DNA of 64,000 nt from Marinobacter sp. THAF197a. Lineage in GTDB: Bacteria > Pseudomonadota > Gammaproteobacteria > Pseudomonadales > Oleiphilaceae. The number at the start of each line of letters is the position of its first letter. Position 1 is the stretch's first letter. Below are positions 1-8,622 of the stretch, piece after piece. The position numbers were made by a program, and so were the translations under genes. The stretch covers positions 1 through 64,000 of the forward strand of contig NZ_CP045324.1 in NCBI RefSeq assembly GCF_009363275.1, read 5' to 3'. The notes beneath the pieces are model-generated. The model did not search any database. It saw only the letters and a list, made by a program, of their open reading frames with translations, and was not told the DNA's origin.

Positions 1-33
1 GTGAGAACAGTCAGGTTTCGGGAGCAGGCGGTC

Positions 34-1500
34 GTGCCTAACAGTATGTGGCATCAATGTCTTGAAGTACTCCGGGATGAGTTTCCCGCGCAACAGTTCA
101 ATACCTGGTTGAGACCCCTCCAGTCGGATCTCCGAGAGGGGCAGCTGATGCTGTTTGCGCCGAACCGTTTTGTAATGGACTGGGTTAATGAAAAGTATCT
201 GCGCCGTATAGAGGAAGTCCTGAAGGACCTCAACGGTGGTCAGGCGCCGCGGGTTCAGATGAAAGTAGGGTCGGCGCCCCGGGAAAGTGAACCGGTGGTG
301 CGCTCGGTGGCTGAGCCAAAGCCGGCGAGTCTGGCCGACGAAATCGGGCAGCGGGTAACCGAGGAAGAGAAGAGTGTCGCGGCAACTGTGGCCGGTTCTA
401 CCTCTGCGGGTGTCAGCCGCAGTGCGCAGAAAATAAATGGCGAACGCCGGCCGGTGCAGGTGGAAGGTGACATCAAGCACCAGAGTTTTCTGAATGAGAC
501 CTTCACCTTCGAGACCTTTGTTGAGGGTAAGTCCAACCAGCTGGCCCGTGCGGCCTCAATGCAGGTGGCTGAGAACCCCGGCGGAGCCTATAACCCGCTG
601 TTCCTGTACGGCGGTGTCGGTCTTGGTAAAACCCACCTGATGCACGCCATCGGTAATGAAATCGTCCGCCGTAATCCCAAGGCGAAAGTCGCTTACCTTC
701 GATCTGAACGGTTCGTTGCGGATATGGTCAAGGCTCTGCAGCTAAACGCCATCAACGAGTTCAAACGTTATTATCGGTCCGTGGATGCGTTGCTGATTGA
801 CGATATCCAGTTCTTTGCCCGTAAAGAGCGCTCACAGGAAGAGTTTTTCCATACCTTTAATGCGCTGCTTGAAGGTGGCCAGCAGGTCATCGTGACCTGT
901 GATCGGTTTCCGAAGGAAATCGTCGATATGGAAGAGCGATTGAAATCGAGGTTTGGCTGGGGTCTGACGGTAATGGTGGAGCCGCCGGAGCTTGAAACCC
1001 GTGTGGCGATTCTGATGAAGAAGGCCGAGCAGGCCAATGTGAAACTGAGCAGCGAGGCGGCATTCTTTATTGCTCAGAAGATTCGATCAAACGTTCGAGA
1101 GTTAGAAGGAGCGCTTCGTTTGGTGATAGCGAATGCTCACTTCACTGGGTCTGAGATTACCCCTCCATTTATCCGGGAAAGCCTGAAGGATCTGCTGGCG
1201 CTGCATGAAAAGCAGGTCAGTATCGATAACATCCAGCGCACGGTGGCGGAGTACTACAAGATCAAGGTGGCCGATCTATTGTCCAAACGCCGCACCCGGA
1301 CGGTGACCCGGCCCCGTCAGGTGGCCATGTCCCTGGCCAAGGAGTTGACCAATCACAGCCTGCCAGAAATCGGCGACGCCTTTGGCGGCCGTGACCACAC
1401 CACGGTGTTGCACGCCTGTAAGAAGATTGTGGAACTCCAGGAAACGGACCCTGGAATCCGCGAGGACTACCAGAACTTTATGCGATTGCTGACCACCTGA
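34..1500 (+). CDS. dnaA: Chromosomal replication initiator protein DnaA
   Basis: Initiator ATPase that binds DnaA boxes, melts oriC and loads the replicative helicase; it also acts as a transcription factor. The 488-residue product shows the N-terminal helicase-loading domain (WHQCLEVLRDEF near the start), a variable linker, an AAA+ core with Walker A (GGVGLGKTH, about residue 193) and Walker B (ALLIDDIQFF, about 253), and the C-terminal DNA-binding signature GGRDHTTVLHACKK (about 451). The frame is open from base 1, but I choose the GTG at 34 because a GGAG at 20-23 sits at a suitable distance and the protein then begins as the family does. An ATG at 46 is the other option. dnaN follows after 53 bases. 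Confidence 0.96.
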   Translation: MPNSMWHQCLEVLRDEFPAQQFNTWLRPLQSDLREGQLMLFAPNRFVMDWVNEKYLRRIEEVLKDLNGGQAPRVQMKVGSAPRESEPVVRSVAEPKPASLADEIGQRVTEEEKSVAATVAGSTSAGVSRSAQKINGERRPVQVEGDIKHQSFLNETFTFETFVEGKSNQLARAASMQVAENPGGAYNPLFLYGGVGLGKTHLMHAIGNEIVRRNPKAKVAYLRSERFVADMVKALQLNAINEFKRYYRSVDALLIDDIQFFARKERSQEEFFHTFNALLEGGQQVIVTCDRFPKEIVDMEERLKSRFGWGLTVMVEPPELETRVAILMKKAEQANVKLSSEAAFFIAQKIRSNVRELEGALRLVIANAHFTGSEITPPFIRESLKDLLALHEKQVSIDNIQRTVAEYYKIKVADLLSKRRTRTVTRPRQVAMSLAKELTNHSLPEIGDAFGGRDHTTVLHACKKIVELQETDPGIREDYQNFMRLLTT

Positions 1501-1553
1501 CCGGGTGGCGATCAACCAACAACATTCACTTCCGACAACTGAAGCCGAGTGCC

Positions 1554-2657
1554 ATGAAACTGACCATAAGCCGTGAATCCCTTCTTACTCCTCTGCAAAG
1601 CATTGCTGGCGTTGTGGAAAAGAAACAGACCATGCCGGTTTTGTCCAACGTGTTGCTGGAAGCTGAAGACAACACACTGACACTCACCGGTACCAATATG
1701 GAAGTTGAACTGGTCGGGCGGGTTACGCCGGTCCACGTGGACCAACCGGGCAGGATCACGGTACCGGCCAGGAAGCTGTCTGATATCTGTCGGGCACTGG
1801 GTGACGAAGCCCCGATTGATCTGGCGCTGGAAGGTGACCGTCTGCACGTGCGAGCGGGCAACTCCCATTTTACCTTGTCGACCCTGCCGGCTGAGCACTT
1901 TCCCAACGTGGAAGACGAGCCGGAAAGCTTCCGCCTGGAGCTGCCGCAGAAAGAACTGGGCCGGATGCTGGACGCCACGGCGTTTGCCATGGCCCAGCAG
2001 GATGTTCGTTATTACCTTAATGGCCTGTTGCTGGAAGTAGACAGTAGCCATGTGCGGGTGGTGGCGACCGATGGCCACCGCCTGGCCATGGCTCATTCCG
2101 ACCTGCAAACCGGTTGCCCGGAACCCCGGCAGGTGATTGTGCCCAGAAAAGGCGTGTTGGAGCTCGCCCGCCTGCTCGACGATGTGGAATCGCCGGTCAC
2201 CCTGGTGATTGGTGACAACCACCTGCGTGCGACGGTGGGCGCGTATACCTTTACCTCCAAACTGATCGAAGGCAAGTTCCCGGACTACAACCGGGTTATC
2301 CCCAGGGGTGGGGATAAGTTGGTGCTCGCTGACAGGGCAACGCTGAAGAACACCTTGCAGCGGGCCGGTATTCTGTCTCACGAGAACATTCGCGGCGTAC
2401 GCTTGAACCTGGCACCGGGGGAGCTGCAAGTGTTCGCCAACAACCCGGACCAGGAACAGGCCGAAGACGCACTGCCGGTGGAGTATCAGGGCGAATCCCT
2501 GCAGATCGGTTTTAATGTAGGCTACCTGATCGATGTGATGAATGCGCTGGATGAGGCCCAGGTGAAGATTACCCTGTCGAACCCCAACAGCAGTGCATTG
2601 ATCGAAGCAGAGAACGACAACAGCTGCCTGTATGTGGTCATGCCGATGCGGCTGTAA
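1554..2657 (+). CDS. dnaN: DNA polymerase III beta subunit (sliding clamp)
   Basis: Forms the ring-shaped dimer that tethers DNA polymerase III and other DNA enzymes to the template. The 367-residue length is the family norm (three clamp subdomains). It begins MKLTISRESLLTPLQ and ends with the typical YVVMPMRL tail. It lies 53 bases after dnaA in the conserved dnaA-dnaN order and is probably co-transcribed. The gap contains no DnaA box. Inside the gene a small hairpin (2296-2317) holds two inverted copies of TTATCCCCA, listed separately. Confidence 0.97.
   Translation: MKLTISRESLLTPLQSIAGVVEKKQTMPVLSNVLLEAEDNTLTLTGTNMEVELVGRVTPVHVDQPGRITVPARKLSDICRALGDEAPIDLALEGDRLHVRAGNSHFTLSTLPAEHFPNVEDEPESFRLELPQKELGRMLDATAFAMAQQDVRYYLNGLLLEVDSSHVRVVATDGHRLAMAHSDLQTGCPEPRQVIVPRKGVLELARLLDDVESPVTLVIGDNHLRATVGAYTFTSKLIEGKFPDYNRVIPRGGDKLVLADRATLKNTLQRAGILSHENIRGVRLNLAPGELQVFANNPDQEQAEDALPVEYQGESLQIGFNVGYLIDVMNALDEAQVKITLSNPNSSALIEAENDNSCLYVVMPMRL
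2296..2317. repeat. Hairpin made of two inverted TTATCCCCA sequences inside dnaN
   Basis: TTATCCCCA at 2296-2304 and its exact reverse complement at 2309-2317 are separated by GGGG, giving a 9-bp stem. Each arm is one base away from the DnaA box TTATCCACA. It lies inside the dnaN coding sequence, so it may be a chance result of codon choice; a weak DnaA or structural site is only a possibility. Confidence 0.4.
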
Positions 2658-2675
2658 CCTTTCCGGAGGAATTTA

Positions 2676-3947
2676 ATGGGTGCCGTAACGAACGGAATCA
2701 AAGGTGCTTTCAGGGTTGGTCAGACACTGTCGGTGCTTGGCCGTACCGGGCTGAACTGGGTTCGGGGCGATCGCCCCCCTACCCCGAAACTGCTGCGCCA
2801 GACGTTTGAGAATCTTGGGGCCACCTATATCAAGCTTGGTCAGTTTATAGCGAGCTCCCCCACGTTCTTTCCAAAAGAGTACGTGGAAGAGTTTCAGTAT
2901 TGTCTTGATAAAACCCCCAGTCTTCCATTTGGCGTGATCAAGCGCATTATCCGTGAGGAAATTGGGCGGCCGATTGATCAGGTGTACTCGGAAATCGATC
3001 CGGTGGCTCTGGCGTCGGCATCAATTGCGCAGGTTCATGCGGCGAAACTGGTGACTGGCGAAGACGTGGTTATCAAGGTTCAGAAGCCTGGCGTGGAGAA
3101 TATTCTGCTGACCGACCTGAACTTTCTGTACCTGTCGGCGCGGATTCTGGAAACCCTGGCACCGAAGCTGTCGTGGACATCCCTGTCTGGCATTGTTGAA
3201 GAAATTCAGCAGACCATGATGGAAGAATGCGACTTCATCAAGGAAGCCAATAATCTGAAGGTGTTCCGGGAATTCTTGCTGAATACCCATAACGACGACG
3301 CGACCGTGCCCCGGGTATATGAGCAGTGCAGTACCCGCAGAATCCTGACGATGGAGCGTTTCTATGGCGTTCCGCTGACGGATCTCGACAGCATTCGCGG
3401 TTTTTCCAAAGATCCCGAACGTACCCTGATCACCGCCATGAACACCTGGTTTGCCAGTCTGACCCAGTGTGAGTTTTTCCACGCGGATGTGCACGCTGGC
3501 AACCTGATGGTGCTGAAGGACGGGCGCGTCGGGTTTATCGATTTTGGTATTGTCGGGCGCATCAGGCCGGACACCTGGCAGGCGGTCAGCGATTTCGTAT
3601 CCGCGATTATGGTCGGTAACTTCGACGGTATGGCCGATGCCATGATCCGGATTGGCGTCACCCGTCGCACGGTGAGGGTGGATGAGCTCTCTGCCGACCT
3701 GCAACGCCTGTATCGTCAGATGGACCGAATGGTCCCGGACGACGTTCCCTATGAAATGGGTCAGGCGGAGGATGACGTTAACAATATTCTCATGGATATG
3801 GTGAAGGTGGGCGAAAGCCATGGGCTGCACTTTCCTCGGGAATTTGCGCTGTTGCTGAAGCAGTTCCTCTATTTCGATCGGTATGTGCATATCCTGGCAC
3901 CGGAGATGGATGTGTTTATGGATGAACGGTTGACCATGCTCCATTAA
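2676..3947 (+). CDS. AarF/UbiB (ABC1/ADCK) family atypical kinase
   Basis: Member of the UbiB/COQ8 protein-kinase-like family, linked to ubiquinone biosynthesis or lipid handling. The 423 residues carry the family KxGQ motif (IKLGQ, about residue 52), the alanine-rich loop in place of a P-loop (ASASIAQVH, about 113), the nucleotide-binding lysine (VVIKVQKPG, about 131), the catalytic segment FHADVHAGNL (about 267) and the DFG-type metal motif (FIDFG, about 288). It is shorter than E. coli UbiB (546 residues), and I see no C-terminal membrane helices. The start has a strong GGAGG. It sits between dnaN and recF, which are usually adjacent, and is followed by a terminator. Whether it serves ubiquinone synthesis is not decided by the sequence. 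Confidence 0.88.
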   Translation: MGAVTNGIKGAFRVGQTLSVLGRTGLNWVRGDRPPTPKLLRQTFENLGATYIKLGQFIASSPTFFPKEYVEEFQYCLDKTPSLPFGVIKRIIREEIGRPIDQVYSEIDPVALASASIAQVHAAKLVTGEDVVIKVQKPGVENILLTDLNFLYLSARILETLAPKLSWTSLSGIVEEIQQTMMEECDFIKEANNLKVFREFLLNTHNDDATVPRVYEQCSTRRILTMERFYGVPLTDLDSIRGFSKDPERTLITAMNTWFASLTQCEFFHADVHAGNLMVLKDGRVGFIDFGIVGRIRPDTWQAVSDFVSAIMVGNFDGMADAMIRIGVTRRTVRVDELSADLQRLYRQMDRMVPDDVPYEMGQAEDDVNNILMDMVKVGESHGLHFPREFALLLKQFLYFDRYVHILAPEMDVFMDERLTMLH

Positions 3948-3977
3948 CGAGCGTCGCCGCCACGCATCTTGTACACT

Positions 3978-4011
3978 AAGGCAATGTCGTGTTCCGGCAT
4001 TGCCTTTTTTT
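3978..4011 (+). terminator. Rho-independent terminator after the AarF/UbiB-like gene
   Basis: AAGGCAATG (3978-3986) pairs with CATTGCCTT (3998-4006) around an 11-base loop, followed by a T run. It separates dnaA-dnaN-kinase from recF. Confidence 0.85.
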
Positions 4012-4045
4012 ATGCTCCGACCCCGGTGATGAGAATTCCTCCTTT

Positions 4046-5188
4046 ATGGCGCTTGTGAAACTCCAGACCCAGAATTTCCGAAACCTGGCGCCGGACCCTG
4101 TCGGTTTTTCACCTTCCTTTAATCTGTTGTACGGCGCTAATGGCAGTGGTAAGTCCAGTGCCCTGGAAGCGATTGCTTATCTGGGATTGGGGCGGTCTTT
4201 TCGGGTGAGTCGGCATCAGGCGGTGGTCAGCCATGGTCACAGCAAGTTAACGGTGTTTGGCGCTCTGGACAGTGGGCTCAGCAATAATGAGGACCAAAGT
4301 GGTACGGCGGAAGGCAGCACCGGCATCGCCCATCGGCTGGGAATATCCCGGGATGTATCTGCCAAGGAAACAGCGTTAAGGGTTGATGGCGAAGCTGTAC
4401 GCAGTTTGTCATCCCTGGCCATGCATTTGCCCGTGTCGGTGATTGACCCAGGGGTATTCGACATTGTGGCTGGTGGTCCCGGAAAACGGCGGCAGTTTCT
4501 GGACTGGTTAGTGTTCCACGTGGAACCTTCCTTTTCGGTAATGTGGCAACAGTGCCAGAGAGTGACATCACAGCGGAATCAAACGCTCAGAAATGGTAGA
4601 CTGGACGAATCTCTGCTCCGGGTCTGGGACAGTCAGTTCGGTGCCCTGGCGGAAACCCTGAGCGATGTCAGAGAGCAGGTTTTCAGGCAGTTCAAAGCGG
4701 CGTTCGATTCGGAGCTGCAGGAGCTGGATGCCAGCTGGACGGAAGGTCTGAAACTTGAGTTCTATCCGGGCTGGGATCGGTCCCGCTCGCTAGTGGATAT
4801 ACTGGCAAGCCACCGGGAGCAGGAGCGCCGTATGGGGCATACGTTGTATGGCCCTAATCGGGCAGACATCCGTCTCAAGTTAGGTGGTCGGCCGGTTGCA
4901 GAAACCTTTTCCCGGGGGCAGCAGAAGACACTGGTTATTCTGATGAAAATTGCCCAGGGAAAGGTGTTGAGTGATCTGGGTAAGCAGGTGACTTTCCTGC
5001 TGGACGACATTAATGCCGAACTGGATGTGCGCCATCGGATCATGCTGGTGCATAAGCTTCAGGATTTGCGTTGTCAGGTGTTTATCACCTCTATTGAGCA
5101 TCCGGAACCTGACGTGCTCTGGGGCGACCGTGATGCACCGGAATACAGAATGTTCCACGTGGAACATGGAAAATTGACGGAAGAATAG
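4046..5188 (+). CDS. recF: DNA replication and repair protein RecF
   Basis: SMC-like ATPase that helps RecO/RecR load RecA at gaps. The 380 residues show Walker A GANGSGKSS (about 29), the ABC signature FSRGQQKTL (about 288) and Walker B FLLDDINAELD (about 318). The frame opens at 3989, but the ATG at 4046 gives the typical MALVKLQTQNFRNL start, and the extra upstream codons would overlap the terminator. Two parS-like palindromes lie inside the gene, at 4512-4527 and 5151-5166; both encode a Phe-His-Val-Glu stretch, and the second sits at the extreme C-terminus. Confidence 0.95.
   Translation: MALVKLQTQNFRNLAPDPVGFSPSFNLLYGANGSGKSSALEAIAYLGLGRSFRVSRHQAVVSHGHSKLTVFGALDSGLSNNEDQSGTAEGSTGIAHRLGISRDVSAKETALRVDGEAVRSLSSLAMHLPVSVIDPGVFDIVAGGPGKRRQFLDWLVFHVEPSFSVMWQQCQRVTSQRNQTLRNGRLDESLLRVWDSQFGALAETLSDVREQVFRQFKAAFDSELQELDASWTEGLKLEFYPGWDRSRSLVDILASHREQERRMGHTLYGPNRADIRLKLGGRPVAETFSRGQQKTLVILMKIAQGKVLSDLGKQVTFLLDDINAELDVRHRIMLVHKLQDLRCQVFITSIEHPEPDVLWGDRDAPEYRMFHVEHGKLTEE
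4512..4527. promoter_or_regulatory. parS-like ParB-binding site 1 (within recF)
   Basis: TGTTCCACGTGGAACC matches the Pseudomonas-type parS core GTTCCACGTGGAAC exactly. Only the outermost base breaks the 16-bp palindrome. ParB sites cluster near the origin in most bacteria, which fits the position about 4.5 kb from dnaA. Confidence 0.85.
5151..5166. promoter_or_regulatory. parS-like ParB-binding site 2 (within recF)
   Basis: TGTTCCACGTGGAACA is a perfect 16-bp palindrome identical to the Pseudomonas-type parS consensus. It lies 639 bases from the first copy, at the end of recF. Confidence 0.9.
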
Positions 5189-5255
5189 ACTGGCATTGGC
5201 GGCGTGTACCGTTTTCCGCTGAACCTCGCCAGTATCACCTTCAGGAGTCTCATTA

Positions 5256-7670
5256 ATGAGTGAATCGAACTACAATTCCTCCAGTATCAAGGTCCTGAAA
5301 GGACTGGATGCGGTGCGTAAGCGCCCGGGCATGTACATCGGTGATACCGATGACGGCACCGGCCTGCACCACATGGTCTTTGAATTGGTGGATAACTCCA
5401 TCGATGAGGCTCTGGCTGGCTACTGTTCCGAGATCGGGGTCATTATTCACCCTGACGAGTCTATCAGCGTTAAAGATAATGGCCGCGGCATTCCGGTGGA
5501 TCTCCACGAAGAAGAGGGTGTTTCCGCTGCCGAAGTCATCATGACGGTTCTGCACGCTGGTGGTAAGTTTGATGACAACTCCTACAAGGTCTCCGGTGGT
5601 CTTCACGGTGTGGGTGTTTCGGTGGTTAATGCCCTGTCCTCTACCCTGACCCTGACGATCCGGCGTGAGGGCAAGGTTTACGAGCAGACCTATACCCACG
5701 GCGTACCTAACGCACCCCTGGCAGAAGTGGGTGAAACAGAAGCGTCCGGCACCAAGGTGCACTTTATTCCCTCACCGGAAACCTTTACCCATATTGAGTT
5801 TCACTACGATATCCTGGCCAAGCGCCTGCGGGAACTGGCGTTCCTGAACAGCGGCGTGCGTATTCGCCTGACCGATGAACGCAGTGGCAAGGAAGAAGTG
5901 TTCGAGTATGAGGGTGGTTTGCGGGCCTTCGTAGAACACCTGAACACCAACAAGACGCCAATTAACCGGGTGTTCCATTTCACCCGTGATCGAGAAGACG
6001 GCATCTCGGTTGAAGTGGCGATGCAGTGGAACGACGCCTTCCAGGAGAACCTTTACTGCTTCACCAACAACATCCCCCAGCGGGATGGTGGTACGCACCT
6101 GGCGGGCTTCCGCGCCGCCCTGACCCGTTCCCTGAATAACTACATCGATCATGAAGGTCTGGGCAAAAAGGCCAAGGTAGCCACCACCGGCGACGATGCC
6201 CGTGAAGGCCTCACCGCCATCATCAGTGTGAAAGTACCCGACCCGAAATTCTCCTCTCAGACCAAGGACAAACTGGTCTCCTCTGAGGTGAAAACCGCCG
6301 TTGAGCAGGAACTGTACCAGAGCTTTGCCGAGTACCTGCAGGAGCAGCCGAACGAGGCCAAGCTGATCGTCAACAAGATGGTTGAAGCAGCCCGGGCGCG
6401 GGAAGCCGCCCGCAAGGCTCGGGACATGACCCGCCGCAAAGGCGCCCTGGACATCGCCGGTCTGCCCGGCAAGCTGGCGGACTGCCAGGAAAAAGACCCC
6501 GCCCTGTCCGAACTGTTCATAGTGGAGGGTGATTCTGCGGGTGGCAGTGCCAAGCAGGGTCGCGATCGTAAAACCCAGGCCATCCTGCCCCTGAAAGGTA
6601 AGATCCTGAACGTGGAGAAAGCCCGTTTCGACAAGATGCTGTCGTCTGCGGAAGTGGGTACCCTGATTACCGCACTGGGTTGCGGCATCGGCCGGGAAGA
6701 ATTCAATCCGGACAAGCTGCGCTACCATTCGATCATCATCATGACCGATGCGGACGTGGATGGTTCGCACATCCGTACCCTGCTGCTTACGTTCCTGTTC
6801 CGCCAGATGCGGGAAATCATCGAGCGCGGTCACGTGTTCATTGCCATGCCGCCCCTGTATAAGGTCAAGCGCGGCAAGCAGGAGCAGTACCTGAAAGACG
6901 AGAAGGCGAAAGAAGCCTACCTCACCCAGACTGCCCTGGACGGCGCTCAGCTGTTCGTGAATCCGGAGGCTCCCGCCATCAAGGATTCCGCCCTGGAAAC
7001 CATGGTCAAGGACTACCAGGCGGTGATGGCGATGATCGAACGCCTGTCCCGCGCCTACCCCGCGAAGGTATTGCAGCAGATGGTGTACAACACCACCCTC
7101 AAGCCGGAGCAGCTGAAAGACGAGGCGGCGGTTGCCAAGTGGGTTGCACACCTGGGTGATGGTCTTGAACTGGATACCCGCACCGGCACCAAATACGTAT
7201 TCTCGGTCACCCGGGACGAAGAGCGTGGCTTGTATCTGCCGATGGTTACCATCTATGTGCATGGTATTCCCCATGAGCACATCTTCAGCCATGACTTCTT
7301 TGAATCATCCTCCTACAAGGCGATTGCCCGCCTGGGTGAGACCCTGGAGGGGTTGATTGACGAGGGTGCCTACGTGCAGCGTGGCGAGCGCAAGCAGGTG
7401 GTGTTGTCGTTTGAGGGTGCTCTGGACTGGTTGATGAAAGAGGCCCAGCGTGGTCTGAACATCCAGCGCTATAAGGGATTGGGTGAGATGAACCCGGAAC
7501 AGCTGTGGGAAACCACCATGGACCCGGAAAGTCGCCGCATGATGAAGGTCACCATTGAAGACGCCATCGCTGCCGACCAGATCTTCACCACCCTGATGGG
7601 TGATGACGTGGAGCCGCGCCGGATCTTCATTCAGACCAACGCCCTGGAAGTGACCAATCTGGACGTGTAA
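5256..7670 (+). CDS. gyrB: DNA gyrase subunit B
   Basis: ATPase subunit of gyrase, which introduces negative supercoils. The 804 residues match the E. coli length. Visible are the GHKL ATP-binding motifs (ELVDNSIDEALAG; GLHGVGVSVVNAL), the TOPRIM domain (EGDSAGGSAKQGRDRK; DADVDGSHIRTLLL) and the C-terminal QRYKGLGEMNPEQLW block that contacts GyrA. The start has an AGGAG upstream. It follows recF by 67 bases and ends in a strong terminator. Confidence 0.98.
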   Translation: MSESNYNSSSIKVLKGLDAVRKRPGMYIGDTDDGTGLHHMVFELVDNSIDEALAGYCSEIGVIIHPDESISVKDNGRGIPVDLHEEEGVSAAEVIMTVLHAGGKFDDNSYKVSGGLHGVGVSVVNALSSTLTLTIRREGKVYEQTYTHGVPNAPLAEVGETEASGTKVHFIPSPETFTHIEFHYDILAKRLRELAFLNSGVRIRLTDERSGKEEVFEYEGGLRAFVEHLNTNKTPINRVFHFTRDREDGISVEVAMQWNDAFQENLYCFTNNIPQRDGGTHLAGFRAALTRSLNNYIDHEGLGKKAKVATTGDDAREGLTAIISVKVPDPKFSSQTKDKLVSSEVKTAVEQELYQSFAEYLQEQPNEAKLIVNKMVEAARAREAARKARDMTRRKGALDIAGLPGKLADCQEKDPALSELFIVEGDSAGGSAKQGRDRKTQAILPLKGKILNVEKARFDKMLSSAEVGTLITALGCGIGREEFNPDKLRYHSIIIMTDADVDGSHIRTLLLTFLFRQMREIIERGHVFIAMPPLYKVKRGKQEQYLKDEKAKEAYLTQTALDGAQLFVNPEAPAIKDSALETMVKDYQAVMAMIERLSRAYPAKVLQQMVYNTTLKPEQLKDEAAVAKWVAHLGDGLELDTRTGTKYVFSVTRDEERGLYLPMVTIYVHGIPHEHIFSHDFFESSSYKAIARLGETLEGLIDEGAYVQRGERKQVVLSFEGALDWLMKEAQRGLNIQRYKGLGEMNPEQLWETTMDPESRRMMKVTIEDAIAADQIFTTLMGDDVEPRRIFIQTNALEVTNLDV

Positions 7671-7691
7671 CCACACTGACAGACTGGCATA

Positions 7692-7730
7692 AAAAAACGG
7701 TGGTACCCGACGGGGCCACCGTTTTTTGTT
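7692..7730. terminator. Bidirectional terminator between gyrB and the VC0807-type gene
   Basis: A 12-bp perfect stem (7692-7703 with 7716-7727) of the form A6-CGGTGG / CCACCG-T6 serves gyrB on the plus strand and the convergent gene on the minus strand. Confidence 0.9.
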
Positions 7731-7758
7731 ATCAGTCAGGAATTTTTATTCCGAGAGA

Positions 7759-8520
7759 TTACTTCGAGGATTCCGCGCGTTTCTGTTCCTTCTCTTTTTC
7801 CTTCTCCACCAGGTGCTGAGCCATCACCTCTTCCAGGGTATACCCGGTCAGGCGGCGGATGGTGCGCCACAGGTAGTAGAAGATCAGCATCATCATGATC
7901 ATTGAGGGAATGGCGATCATCGGATAGCTCACCAGGGTCATCCGTCCAAGCTCTTCGTTGAACGCCTGAGTGCCCGAGGGGCTGACCACGATCCACTTGG
8001 CCAGCACATAGTTCATGATCGAGGAGAACAGGAAGGTACCGGCAAAGAAATAGCTGGCGTTGAGCAGCCGCGCCTCGAACTCGTCAACACAGCCCTTCTC
8101 TTCCAGCGAGGCGTGGATCTTATCCACATCCAGAATGTTCGGGTTGTACAGCAGCGTTCGTACCAGTGGGTACTTGGTCCGGGTGGATATCAATACCGCA
8201 AGACCAATCACTGCCGGTACTGCCGCCTCCTTGATGGCCAGCCAGCCGGCGTCCAGCTCCAGTAACCCGATACCGCCAGTCAGGCCAACGCTGATCAGGC
8301 CCAGCAGGGCAATGAAGTTCTTTTTGCGGTAACGGATGAGCTCGAACAATCCCCAGCCAAGAGGAAACGCGAGGCCAATGACCAGTGCGTTGACACTGCC
8401 AAGATGCTCGTCACCACTGAACTTCATCAGTATGACCGAGGGAATGATGATACTGACCAGAAGGTCAACCCACGGTCTGGGTTTGTGGTCGGGAACGGAA
8501 GGGTTAGTCTGGGACGTCAT
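7759..8520 (-). CDS. VC0807-type integral membrane protein
   Basis: 253-residue membrane protein of unknown function that resembles the VC0807 family. Hydrophobic segments are visible at about residues 19-34, 44-60, 68-85, 95-110, 150-175 and 190-215, so five to six helices. The C-terminal tail is strongly charged (VEKEKEKEQKRAESSK) and probably cytoplasmic. It stands alone, convergent with gyrB, with which it shares the terminator. A DnaA box (8120-8128) lies in its codons for Asp-Val-Asp-Lys. Function is unknown. Confidence 0.75.
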   Translation of the reverse strand: MTSQTNPSVPDHKPRPWVDLLVSIIIPSVILMKFSGDEHLGSVNALVIGLAFPLGWGLFELIRYRKKNFIALLGLISVGLTGGIGLLELDAGWLAIKEAAVPAVIGLAVLISTRTKYPLVRTLLYNPNILDVDKIHASLEEKGCVDEFEARLLNASYFFAGTFLFSSIMNYVLAKWIVVSPSGTQAFNEELGRMTLVSYPMIAIPSMIMMMLIFYYLWRTIRRLTGYTLEEVMAQHLVEKEKEKEQKRAESSK

Positions 8521-8555
8521 GGTTACCGCCTATCGATGAATCGACGGCAGGCGCC

Positions 8556-8589
8556 TGAAAAGGCACTGCCGGAAAGAGCTTCCGGCAGT
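8556..8589 (-). terminator. Terminator after the alpha-amylase gene
   Basis: A 10-bp perfect stem (8565-8574 with 8580-8589, loop AGAGC) is followed on the minus strand by GCCTTTTC. The T run is short, so strength is moderate. Confidence 0.65.
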
Positions 8590-8622
8590 ATACGACGAAT
8601 TGAAGGCCGAACGTAACCGGAC

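Noticed and set aside
1512..2429. Long minus-strand frames opposite dnaN, gyrB, recB, prlC and others
   Set aside because: They are shadows of strongly supported genes, with no ribosome site and no family resemblance.
3989..4045. Upstream extension of recF
   Set aside because: It overlaps the terminator and lacks a ribosome site; the family begins at the ATG at 4046.
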